Below are positions 26,559 through 34,611 of a stretch of DNA of 44,954 nucleotides, in pieces. Position 1 is the stretch's first letter; each line of letters begins with the position of its first letter. The notes below the pieces were generated by a model, which saw only the letters and a program-made list of their open reading frames with translations, had not been told where the DNA came from and did no database searches. This stretch comes from Gammaproteobacteria bacterium (GTDB lineage: Bacteria > Pseudomonadota > Gammaproteobacteria > Chromatiales > Chromatiaceae), in NCBI GenBank assembly GCA_020445335.1, contig JAGRGU010000079.1, positions 5,052 through 50,005 on the forward strand, written 5' to 3'. The position numbers and the translations under genes were made by a program.

Positions 26559-27969
26559 CGTTGAAACCGTTCTTGGCGGCCAGTTCGTGCAGGGTCCGGC
26601 TGGCGACTCTGGGTGTGCTTCTCACCCGGCTCCAGTTACCGAGCCGGCGTGGTTGCAGCCAGCGCAGGCGGCTGGCGATGCGGGTACCCAAGCGGTAGAC
26701 GAGGGGGTGCGCGTGCAGCCAGCTCCAGGCGCGCCAGACGGTCGGCTCCCAGCCGTGGCGCTGACTGCCCTGGCCGGGAGTGAGGTTGTCGCCGTCGCTG
26801 CGCACGCGCTCGAAACGCAATCGATTGAGCAGGTCCGGAATCGGAATCTTGACCGGGCAGACCTCTGCGCAGGCACCGCACAGCGTGGAGGCGGTCGGCA
26901 GATCTCCAAGCCGGTCCAGCCCCGCCTTCTGCGGCTCAAGGATCGAGCCGATCGGACCCGGTATCGTCGTGCCGTAGGCGTGTCCGCCGATCCGCGCATA
27001 GACGGGGCAGTGGTTCATGCAGGCGCCACAGCGGATACAGCGCAGTGTCTGGATAAGCTCCTGGTCCTGGTAGATGCGGGAGCGGCCGTTGTCGAGCAGA
27101 ACCAGGTGCACCTCTTGCGGACCATCGCGTTCGCCCGGCTTGCGCGGTGAGCTGATCATGTTGAAGTAGGTGGTGATGTGCTGACCGGTCGCCGAGCGCG
27201 GCAGCAGGCTCAGCAGCGGCGGGATATCGGCGAGATGCTCGACCACCTTCTCGATGCCGGTAACTGCGATATGCACCGGAGGCACGGTGGTGCACATGCG
27301 GCCGTTGCCTTCGTTCTCCACCAGGCAGATGGTGCCGGTTTCGGCCACGGCGAAGTTGACTCCGGAGAGTCCCACCGGCGCTTGATTGAACTTGCGCCGC
27401 AGAATCGTGCGCGCGCTGCGCGTCAACGTGTCGACATCCTCGCTGTAGGGAATGTCGGGAAACTTCTGCCGGAAAAGCTGCGCGATCTGCTGCCGGCTCT
27501 TGTGGATCGCCGGTGCGACGATATGTGAGGGCGGCTCGCCGGCCAGCTGCAGGATGTACTCGCCCAGGTCGGACTCGAGGCACTCGATGCCGTGCGCCTC
27601 GAGATAGTGGTTGAGCTCCATCTCCTCGGAGACCATCGACTTGCCCTTGATCAGCAGGCGTGCGTCGTGGCGCTGCATGATACCGAGCACGATGGCGTTG
27701 GCCTCTGCCGTGCTCTCCGCCCAGTGCACCTGGATGCCGTTTTCGTGGCAGCGTTGTTCCAGCCGCTCGAGCAGCTCCGGCAGCTTCAGCAGCGCATTTG
27801 CGCGGATCTCCGCGGCGCGAAGTCGCAGCCGTCGCAGTTCATCCTGGTCGGGAAAGGAGGCTTTGCGCTTGCTCATCAGGCCGTCCATCGCCTGCCGGAA
27901 GTTGCTCCTTATCTGCTCGTTGCCGAGTGCCTCGCGCGAACGGCCGCGGAACTCAACGCTCTGCTGCAT
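26551..27969 (-). CDS. lutB: Iron-sulfur protein LutB of L-lactate oxidation
   Basis: 472 residues. An N-terminal LUD domain (VAETGTICLVENEGNGRMCT and VPPVHIAVTGIEKVV) is followed by two 4Fe-4S motifs, CIRCGACMNHCPVY and CGACAEVCPVKIP, and a helical C-terminal domain. It relays electrons from lactate, probably to the quinone pool. The ATG at 27969 has GGGAG upstream and overlaps lutA by 17 bases. Operon order lutA-lutB-lutC is the standard one. Confidence 0.94.
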   Translation of the reverse strand: MQQSVEFRGRSREALGNEQIRSNFRQAMDGLMSKRKASFPDQDELRRLRLRAAEIRANALLKLPELLERLEQRCHENGIQVHWAESTAEANAIVLGIMQRHDARLLIKGKSMVSEEMELNHYLEAHGIECLESDLGEYILQLAGEPPSHIVAPAIHKSRQQIAQLFRQKFPDIPYSEDVDTLTRSARTILRRKFNQAPVGLSGVNFAVAETGTICLVENEGNGRMCTTVPPVHIAVTGIEKVVEHLADIPPLLSLLPRSATGQHITTYFNMISSPRKPGERDGPQEVHLVLLDNGRSRIYQDQELIQTLRCIRCGACMNHCPVYARIGGHAYGTTIPGPIGSILEPQKAGLDRLGDLPTASTLCGACAEVCPVKIPIPDLLNRLRFERVRSDGDNLTPGQGSQRHGWEPTVWRAWSWLHAHPLVYRLGTRIASRLRWLQPRRLGNWSRVRSTPRVASRTLHELAAKNGFNDE

Positions 27970-28720
27970 TTGTGCGCTCCCATAGAAAACTGGCGATATG
28001 CTGCCCCTGCAGCGCTTCGTTGCGGTGTTGCGCATGGCCGTTGATGTTCATCAGGCAACCGCAATCGCCGCTGACAAGCCTGGTCGCGCCGGTCGCCACT
28101 ACGGCATTGCACTTCTCCTCCACCATCGCCGCCGAGATCTCGGGATGTTTGACGGCGAAGGTGCCGCCGAAGCCGCAACACTCCTCGGCCCGCTGCTGTT
28201 CGAGCAGAGTGACCCCCTCGAGCTGTTGCAGCAGTACGCGGTGCTCGTCGGCCACCTGCAGTTCGCGTCTGGCTGCGCAGGAGACGTGCAGCGCGACCTC
28301 GACCGGCGCGCCTAGATCCTGCAGATCGATCTTCAATACATGCACCAGAAACTCGGTCAGCTCGAAGATCCGCGCCGCGAAAGCGAGCGCGGTCTCCTGT
28401 TCCGGGCTGCCTTGGAAGAGTCTCGGATACTGATGCCGCATCATGCCGGCGCAGGAGCCGGAGGGTACCACGATCGGATAGGGCTGCGGGAAGCAGCCTA
28501 TCTGGCGCATCGCGACACTGCGCGCCTCGTCGCGATATCCGGAGTTCCAGGCCGGCTGACCGCAGCAGGTCTGGTCGCGTGGGTAGAGAACCTCGACTCC
28601 TTCGCGTCGGATGAGCTGCATGCCAGCCAATCCCGCTTCGGGATATAGCAGGTCGATCAGGCAGGTACCGAAGAAGTAGACCCGTTGTGGGCGTTCCGGG
28701 TAGCGATCGGACGGACTCAT
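27953..28720 (-). CDS. lutA: Iron-sulfur protein LutA of L-lactate oxidation
   Basis: 255 residues with two CCG domains: DQTCCGQPAWNSGY and EECCGFGGTFAVKHPE, each preceded by a further cysteine region (FFGTCLIDLLYPE, HVSCAARRELQ). These bind an unusual Fe-S cluster, as in the heterodisulfide-reductase-like GlpC and GlcF. First gene of the lut operon. The 205 bases up to the lldR stop hold no clear operator, so it may be read through from lldR or have a weak promoter of its own. Confidence 0.93.
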   Translation of the reverse strand: MSPSDRYPERPQRVYFFGTCLIDLLYPEAGLAGMQLIRREGVEVLYPRDQTCCGQPAWNSGYRDEARSVAMRQIGCFPQPYPIVVPSGSCAGMMRHQYPRLFQGSPEQETALAFAARIFELTEFLVHVLKIDLQDLGAPVEVALHVSCAARRELQVADEHRVLLQQLEGVTLLEQQRAEECCGFGGTFAVKHPEISAAMVEEKCNAVVATGATRLVSGDCGCLMNINGHAQHRNEALQGQHIASFLWERTNAAER

Positions 28721-28925
28721 GCCGCTGCTCCCGCCTGCAGTCCGCGACCGCGAAGCCGGCCGGTCGGGAGATGGTGGAGACCGATCCTGCCCTTGCGGGG
28801 CGACGTTACCTGGCTACAAGTTGCAATTTCGTTCATGGCGTATGTTGATCGCTCTGTCAGTTCGGATCCCGATGGTGCCGGCTGTAGACGGGGATCCGAG
28901 GGATTGTCACTTTTGATAACGGGTT

Positions 28926-29663
28926 TCAGGTGATTCCACGCAGGTGACCGCGGTTGCGCACCTCTTCGCGGTCAATCTGCTGCAACGACTCCTCGACGAA
29001 GACCAGATGCGTCTGCGCCGCCTGCCGGGCCTTGTCCGGATCGCTCTCCAGCACCGTATTCATCAATCGCTCGTGCTGGTTGCTAAGCGGCTCGAAGACG
29101 CGCGGCAGCGTGTAGAGCTTGTCGAGGTTGTGACTGATGCTGTTCATCAACAGCGTGAACAGCCCGCGCATGACATGCAGCAGCACCAGGTTGTGCGACG
29201 CCTCGACGATCGAGAGGTGGAACTCGGCATCGGCGCGTGCCTCGTCCATCGGGTCGCCGACGCCGTGTTTGCTGATCATGATCTCGAACTTACGCCGGAT
29301 GCGCGCCTTGTCCTCCTCGGTGGCGCGCAGCGCGGCATAGTAGGCGGCGGTGCCCTCCAGCGCGTGGCGAATCTCCAGTACGTCGTAGCGGGACTCCGGC
29401 AGCTCCTTGAGCATCGCCAGCAGCGGGTCGATAAACGACGGCTCGATATCGTCACGTACGAAGGTACCGCCGCCACGGCGGGTGGTGAGCATTCCGCGGC
29501 TGTTCAGTTTCTGGATGGCCTCGCGCAGCGATGGCCGCGATACCTGGAGCTGCCCCGCGAGTACGCGCTCTGCGGGCAGACGCTCTCCCGGTTGCAACTC
29601 GCCATCGGCGATCATCGTTGCCAGGGTCTCTGCGATTTTGTCTGATTTTCTTTGCTCTATCAT
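28926..29663 (-). CDS. lldR: GntR-family (FadR subfamily) regulator, LldR/PdhR-like
   Basis: About 245 residues. An N-terminal winged helix (DKIAETLATMIADGELQPGERLPAERVL, written in parts: LPAERVLAGQLQVSRPSLREA) and a C-terminal all-helical FCD ligand domain with the metal-binding histidines (DAEFHLSIVEASHN, HERLMNTVL, and a final QTHLVFVEESL). LldR and PdhR bind AATTGGT-N3-ACCAATT; two such sites lie just upstream, so it likely controls its own gene, the lut operon and dld, with lactate or pyruvate as the signal. The ATG at 29663 is preferred over TTG at 29666. Confidence 0.88.
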   Translation of the reverse strand: MIEQRKSDKIAETLATMIADGELQPGERLPAERVLAGQLQVSRPSLREAIQKLNSRGMLTTRRGGGTFVRDDIEPSFIDPLLAMLKELPESRYDVLEIRHALEGTAAYYAALRATEEDKARIRRKFEIMISKHGVGDPMDEARADAEFHLSIVEASHNLVLLHVMRGLFTLLMNSISHNLDKLYTLPRVFEPLSNQHERLMNTVLESDPDKARQAAQTHLVFVEESLQQIDREEVRNRGHLRGIT

Positions 29664-29674
29664 CAAATTCTAAT

Positions 29675-29691
29675 AATTGGTAATACCAATT
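29675..29691. promoter_or_regulatory. PdhR/LldR-type operator (perfect)
   Basis: AATTGGT-AAT-ACCAATT, a perfect match to the PdhR box AATTGGTnnnACCAATT, 12 bases before the lldR start on the minus strand. Suggests autoregulation. Confidence 0.85.
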
Positions 29692-29840
29692 TCAGCAGAG
29701 TGTAGACCCAAATCTGAACTAATGGAAGTGTTTCCAGATACCTGATCAGTCGCGATAATTGGGATTTCTAACCGTCAATTTGCACGCTGTTCACTCATTT
29801 GCTTCATTATATGCACCATAGTCAGCTTTCGATATGAAGC

Positions 29841-29888
29841 TTGACAGGGCAAAAATCATGGTCTAATAATTAACTGGCCTGACCAATT
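29841..29888 (+). promoter_or_regulatory. dld promoter overlapped by a second PdhR/LldR operator
   Basis: -35 TTGACA (29841-29846), a 17-base spacer and -10 TAATAA (29864-29869) make a near-consensus sigma-70 promoter on the plus strand. The operator AACTGGC-CTG-ACCAATT (29872-29888), with two mismatches in the left half, covers the expected transcription start, the classic position for repression. The transcript leader to dld is about 180 bases and holds no recognisable gene. The stretch 29692-29840 has no other feature I can name. Confidence 0.75.
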
Positions 29889-30057
29889 TGACTGGCGGGT
29901 CCATGATAACAGCGCGGCCGGGATATCAGCTTTTCTCAGCTGCCCCTGGATTCCATCCCTTGGAGAGAGAGGATCGCAGACTACCGGGGTCTGGCTCTGT
30001 ATCACTCTCAGGGGGTGGCGCCACCGCCGGTGCGTCCCCCACTACTGCGGACAGGCA

Positions 30058-32889
30058 ATGCAAACACCGAGTGAAAAGCTCTTGCGCGATCTGCGGCCCT
30101 TCATTGCCGCCGATCGTCTGATCATCGACCCGTTACGGCGGCTGGCCTATGGCTCCGACGCCAGCTTCTATCGGCTGATTCCGCAACTGGTGGTCAAGGT
30201 CGAAGACGAAGCCGAGATGCGGCGCATAATGGCGCTCGCCGGTAAGCACAAAAGTGCGATCACTTTTCGCGCGGCGGGAACCAGCCTGTCGGGGCAGGCG
30301 ATAACCGATTCGGTGCTGCTTCAGCTTGCGGGCAGCGGTTGGAATCAGTGTGATATCGCTGACTCGGGGCGCGAGATCAGCCTGCAGCCGGGTATCATCG
30401 GCGCCCAGGCCAATCTTTGGCTGGCCCCGTTCGGCCGTAAGATCGGGCCCGATCCGGCGTCGATCAATGCTGCCAAGATCGGTGGCATCGCGGCTAACAA
30501 CGCCAGCGGCATGTGCTGCGGTACCGCGCAGAACAGCTACAACACGCTGCTGGGCATGCGCCTGATTCTGGCCGACGGCGCCCTGCTCGATACCCGCGAT
30601 GCGGAGAGCCGTGCCGCGTTCGCGCGCAGCCATGCCATGCTGTTGCAGCAGTTGCGGGCACTCGGCCAACGCGTGCGCGACGATGCCGATCTGGTTGCGC
30701 GCATTCGCCACAAATACCGTCTGAAGAACACCACCGGCTACAGCCTCAACGCGCTGGTCGATTTCGAGGATCCTTTCGAGATGCTCCAGCATCTGATGAT
30801 AGGCTCCGAGGGAACCCTGGGTTTCATCTCCGAGATCAGCTACCGCACGGTGCCCGAGCACCCATGTAAAGCCACCGCGCTGATCATCTTTGCGGATATC
30901 GAAACCGCCTGCCGCGCGGTCGCGGCGCTCAAGCCGGCGCCGGTAACCGCGGTCGAGCTGATGGACCGTGCCGCGCTGCGCTCGGTCGAAAGCAAACCTG
31001 GAATGCCCGTGTTTCTGTCGCGGCTGGATGCAGAGGCGGCGGCGCTGCTGGTCGATGTCAGGGCGGCTGACGAGGCTCGACTGGAGCGGGCGGTGGGCGA
31101 GGTGACGGCGGCGCTCGATGGCATAGCGCTGCAGGCGCCGGCCAACTTCACCAGCGACCCGGCCGAGTATCAGTCGCTGTGGAATATCCGCAAGGGACTC
31201 TTCCCCGCGGTGGGCGCGGTGCGCGCGGTAGGTACCACGGTGATCATCGAGGATGTCGCATTTCCGGTACCGCAGCTGGCTGACGCGGTACGTGGGCTGC
31301 AGGCGTTGTTCGACAAGTACAACTACCATGAGGCGCTGATTTTCGGCCATGCGCTGGAGGGAAATCTGCACTTTGTCTTCACGCAGGATTTCGGCAGCCG
31401 CCGTGAGGTGATGCGCTACCAGGGTTTGATGGACGAGGTCAGCCACCTGGTGGTCGACGGGTTCGGCGGCTCGCTGAAGGCCGAGCACGGCACCGGGCGG
31501 AACATGGCGCCGTTCGTCGAGATGGAGTGGGGCAGCGATGCCTACCGGCTGATGTGGGAGCTGAAGCGGCTGCTCGATCCCGAGATGATTTTGAATCCCG
31601 GCGTCCTGCTCAACGAAGACAAGGATGTGCATCTCAAAAATCTGAAGCCGCTGCCGGCCGCGGACGGGATCATCGATCGCTGCATCGAATGCGGTTTCTG
31701 CGAGTCGGTCTGTCCTTCTCGCGATCTGACCTTGACGCCGCGCCAACGGATCATCTCCTGGCGCGAGATCAGCCGATTGCAATCGGCGCAGGACGACCCG
31801 ACACGGCTCGACGAATTCCAGGCGGCGTTTCGCTATCAGGGTCTGGAGAGCTGCGCGGCGGATGGACTCTGCGCGCAGCACTGTCCGGTGAGCATCGATA
31901 CCGGGCGGCTGGTGAAATCGATCCGCGCCCGTAACCACGGCAACTTCGCGGCGCGGGTCGGTGGAGCGGTCGAACGCGGCTACGCTGCGGTCGAAGCGCT
32001 CACCCGGGGAGGGCTGCGCCTCGCCGGCGCGGCCCAGGATCTGTTGGGGGACGACCGTCTGCAACGCTACAGCGGGGCGCTCTCACGTCTCAGCGGCGAG
32101 CGCATACCAAGCTGGAATCCCAGCTACCCCCGTGCCGCCTCCGCACTGGGATCGACTTCCATGACGCATGCCGGGCAGGGGCGCCAGGTGGTCTACTTCC
32201 CCAGCTGCGTCAGTCGCACGATGGGACCGGCAAAAGGGGCTCCTCACCAGCAGGCGCTGCACCGGCGGATGCGCTCCCTGCTGGCGAAGGCGGGCTTCGA
32301 AGCGATAATCCCGGAACCCGTTGCCGGGCTCTGCTGCGGTATGCCGCTCGAGAGCAAAGGGCTTCCCGACCCCGCAGGGAACGCGTTGCACAAGCTCGAG
32401 CAGCGGCTGTGGGAGAGCAGCAGGGGCGGCAGGGTACCGATTCTTTGCGATACCAGCCCCTGTACCCGTCGCATGCTCGAGGGTATCTCGCGGCCGATGC
32501 AGTTCTACGAACCGGCCGGATTCATCAGCGACTTTCTGCTGCCGCACCTGCAGCAGCACAAGCAGGTGGAGTCGGTGGCACTGCATCTCACCTGCAGCAG
32601 CCGCAAAATGGGCCTCGAGCAGACCCTGATGACGCTCGCCCAGCGCTTTGCCAGGAAGGTCGTGATCGCGCAGGAGCAGGGCTGCTGTGGATTTGCCGGT
32701 GACAAAGGATTCACCCACCCGGAGCTGAATGCGTCCGCGTTGCGCAACCTGAAGGCGCAGATTCCGCCGGAGTGCGAATTCGGCGTCTCCAACAGTATCA
32801 CCTGCGAAATCGGTTTGACGCGCCATGCCGGAATCCCTTTCCAGTCGATCGTCTACCTGGTCGACGAGTGCTGCGGCGCCGGGCAGTAG
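30058..32889 (+). CDS. dld: FAD/Fe-S D-lactate dehydrogenase (D-2-hydroxyacid dehydrogenase)
   Basis: 943 residues in one chain: an N-terminal PCMH-type FAD-binding domain (TFRAAGTSLSGQA, IGGIAANNASGMCCG, GSEGTLGFISEISY), a C-terminal FAD-oxidase cap (HALEGNLHFVF, KAEHGTGRNMAPFVE), a 4Fe-4S pair starting at C542 (CIECGFCESVCP) and C599 (CAADGLCAQHCP), and CCG domains (GLCCGMPLESKG, GCCGFAGDKGF). This is the long membrane-associated, quinone-linked D-lactate dehydrogenase type. It oxidises D-lactate to pyruvate, complementing LutABC. ATG at 30058. It lies behind an LldR-type operator and promoter. Confidence 0.92.
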   Translation: MQTPSEKLLRDLRPFIAADRLIIDPLRRLAYGSDASFYRLIPQLVVKVEDEAEMRRIMALAGKHKSAITFRAAGTSLSGQAITDSVLLQLAGSGWNQCDIADSGREISLQPGIIGAQANLWLAPFGRKIGPDPASINAAKIGGIAANNASGMCCGTAQNSYNTLLGMRLILADGALLDTRDAESRAAFARSHAMLLQQLRALGQRVRDDADLVARIRHKYRLKNTTGYSLNALVDFEDPFEMLQHLMIGSEGTLGFISEISYRTVPEHPCKATALIIFADIETACRAVAALKPAPVTAVELMDRAALRSVESKPGMPVFLSRLDAEAAALLVDVRAADEARLERAVGEVTAALDGIALQAPANFTSDPAEYQSLWNIRKGLFPAVGAVRAVGTTVIIEDVAFPVPQLADAVRGLQALFDKYNYHEALIFGHALEGNLHFVFTQDFGSRREVMRYQGLMDEVSHLVVDGFGGSLKAEHGTGRNMAPFVEMEWGSDAYRLMWELKRLLDPEMILNPGVLLNEDKDVHLKNLKPLPAADGIIDRCIECGFCESVCPSRDLTLTPRQRIISWREISRLQSAQDDPTRLDEFQAAFRYQGLESCAADGLCAQHCPVSIDTGRLVKSIRARNHGNFAARVGGAVERGYAAVEALTRGGLRLAGAAQDLLGDDRLQRYSGALSRLSGERIPSWNPSYPRAASALGSTSMTHAGQGRQVVYFPSCVSRTMGPAKGAPHQQALHRRMRSLLAKAGFEAIIPEPVAGLCCGMPLESKGLPDPAGNALHKLEQRLWESSRGGRVPILCDTSPCTRRMLEGISRPMQFYEPAGFISDFLLPHLQQHKQVESVALHLTCSSRKMGLEQTLMTLAQRFARKVVIAQEQGCCGFAGDKGFTHPELNASALRNLKAQIPPECEFGVSNSITCEIGLTRHAGIPFQSIVYLVDECCGAGQ

Positions 32890-32998
32890 CACCACTCTCT
32901 CCCGTTCGCTGGCGGCGCCCCTATGGGCGCCAGGGAACCCCACGCAACATCGTCGTCAGTGCTTTTTAGTGATTGACTTAACCTATACGTAATAAAGT

Positions 32999-33012
32999 TG
33001 ACGTATACGTCA
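32999..33012. promoter_or_regulatory. Perfect palindrome upstream of the MerR-family gene
   Basis: TGACGTA-TACGTCA, 14 bases, perfectly symmetric. A related half, CTATACGTAA, lies about 16 bases upstream. MerR-family regulators of acyl-CoA catabolism bind similar ACGT-centred palindromes, so autoregulation and control of the fad-like operon are likely. Confidence 0.6.
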
Positions 33013-33036
33013 TGTGCAACTATTTTTAGGGCTGAA

Positions 33037-33435
33037 ATGCGCGACGAAAGACTGACAACGATCACCGAAACGGCCGCGGCGCTCGGCATCACCGCGCGAG
33101 CCATCCGTTTCTACGAGACCAAGGGGCTGATCGCGCCCCAGCGGGTCGGCGCCAATCGCGTCTACAACCACCGTGACCGTGGCCGCCTCAAGCTGATCCT
33201 GCGGGCCAAGCGGTTGGGTTTTTCACTCGAGGATATCCGCGAGTATCTCGACCTCTATGACGCCGATCCGGTGCAGCTGGAACAACAGCAGCTGCTGCTT
33301 GCCAAAGTCGAAAAGCGAATCGCCGAACTGGAACAGCAGCAGACCGATCTGGCGATCACGCTTGATGAGCTGCGAGAGATTTCGCGCCAGACCCGGGTCT
33401 ATCTGGAGAGGAATCAGTCGGAGGAGAGTCAGTGA
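33037..33435 (+). CDS. MerR-family regulator of the acyl-CoA operon
   Basis: 132 residues. The N-terminal MerR helix-turn-helix (TITETAAALGITARAIRFYE, then LIAPQRVGANRVYNHRD) is followed by the conserved RLKLILRAKRLGFSLEDIREYL and a long coiled-coil dimerisation helix (about 85-125). There is no cysteine pattern for metals, which fits the LiuR/AtuR-like group that senses acyl-CoA intermediates. The ATG at 33037 follows AGGG. The thiolase gene starts 48 bases after its stop, so it probably heads the operon. Confidence 0.85.
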   Translation: MRDERLTTITETAAALGITARAIRFYETKGLIAPQRVGANRVYNHRDRGRLKLILRAKRLGFSLEDIREYLDLYDADPVQLEQQQLLLAKVEKRIAELEQQQTDLAITLDELREISRQTRVYLERNQSEESQ

Positions 33436-33483
33436 CTCCTCCATGGATGTCGCAACTGTTTTAACCGATGAGGTAGCCGATCG

Positions 33484-34611
33484 ATGAACAGCACCGTTAT
33501 CGCAGCCTACAGGCGCACTCCATTCACACTGGCCAACAAGGGGGCATTGGCGCGTACGCGACCCGACGACCTGGCGGTCGCCGCGGTTCGGGGAGTTCTG
33601 CACGGCAGCGGAATCGACGGTGGCATGCTCGAGGATCTGATTCTCGGCTGCGCCTTTCCCGAGGGCGAGCAGGGCTTCAACATGGCGCGCATGGTGGTGC
33701 TGTTGAGCGGTCTGCCGCAGAGCGTTGCCGGGACGACCGTCAATCGCTTCTGTGGCTCATCGATGCAGGCGATCCACCAGGCTGCCGGAGCGATAGAGAT
33801 GGGAGCGGGCGAGGCTTTCATCTGCGCCGGTGTCGAGTCGATGAGCCGGGTGCCGATGACCGGCTTCAATCCGATGCCCAATCCGCGGCTGGCGGCCGAT
33901 CTGCCGGCGGCTTATATGAGCATGGGAGAGACGGCGGAGAACCTGGCGCGGTTGCACGCTATATCGCGCCAACAGCAGGAGGCCTTCGCGCTCGCCAGTC
34001 ATCAGAAAGCGGCTGCGGCACAGAAGAGCGGAAAGTTCGACGATGAGCTGGTGCCGCTGGATGGCGTTACCCAGGATGGCTGCATTCGTGCGGAGACGAC
34101 GCTTGAGGCGTTGGCAGAGTTGGCGCCCGCCTTTGACGCCGGCGGCAGCGTCACCGCGGGTACTTCGTCGCCTCTGACCGATGGCGCCGCCGCGCTGCTG
34201 GTCTGCAGCGAAGCCTTCGCCGAGCGCCTGGGGTTGCCGAAGCTGGCAAGGATTCGCAGTATCGCGGTATCCGGCTGTGCGCCGGAAATCATGGGCATTG
34301 GACCGGTGGTCGCCACGCAGAAGGCGTTGGCGCGCGCGGGCCTGCAGATCGGGGATATCGACCTGGTCGAGCTCAACGAAGCCTTCGCTTCGCAATCTAT
34401 TGTCTGCCTGCGTGAGCTGGGCATAGACGCGGAACGGGTGAATCTCGACGGTGGGGCGATCGCGCTCGGTCATCCGCTCGGCGCGAGCGGCGCGCGGATA
34501 ACCGGCAAGGCCGCGGCGCTGCTACGGCGCGAGGGCGGCAGATTCGCGCTTGCGACCCAGTGCATCGGTGGCGGCCAGGGTATAGCGACAATCCTGGAGG
34601 CGGTGCAATGA
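33484..34611 (+). CDS. Acetyl-CoA acyltransferase (thiolase)
   Basis: 375 residues, a FadA-type thiolase that cleaves 3-ketoacyl-CoA to acetyl-CoA and a shortened acyl-CoA. The nucleophilic cysteine is in VNRFCGSSMQA, the histidine in GGAIALGHPLGASGAR, and the second cysteine in ATQCIGGGQG. Its stop codon overlaps the start of the next gene (ATGA), which shows translational coupling. Substrate range, fatty acids or another acyl-CoA pathway, is not fixed by sequence. Confidence 0.93.
   Translation: MNSTVIAAYRRTPFTLANKGALARTRPDDLAVAAVRGVLHGSGIDGGMLEDLILGCAFPEGEQGFNMARMVVLLSGLPQSVAGTTVNRFCGSSMQAIHQAAGAIEMGAGEAFICAGVESMSRVPMTGFNPMPNPRLAADLPAAYMSMGETAENLARLHAISRQQQEAFALASHQKAAAAQKSGKFDDELVPLDGVTQDGCIRAETTLEALAELAPAFDAGGSVTAGTSSPLTDGAAALLVCSEAFAERLGLPKLARIRSIAVSGCAPEIMGIGPVVATQKALARAGLQIGDIDLVELNEAFASQSIVCLRELGIDAERVNLDGGAIALGHPLGASGARITGKAAALLRREGGRFALATQCIGGGQGIATILEAVQ

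Noticed and set aside
30133..32064. A 643-residue open frame on the minus strand
   Set aside because: Antisense to dld; the dld frame has all family motifs, the other none.
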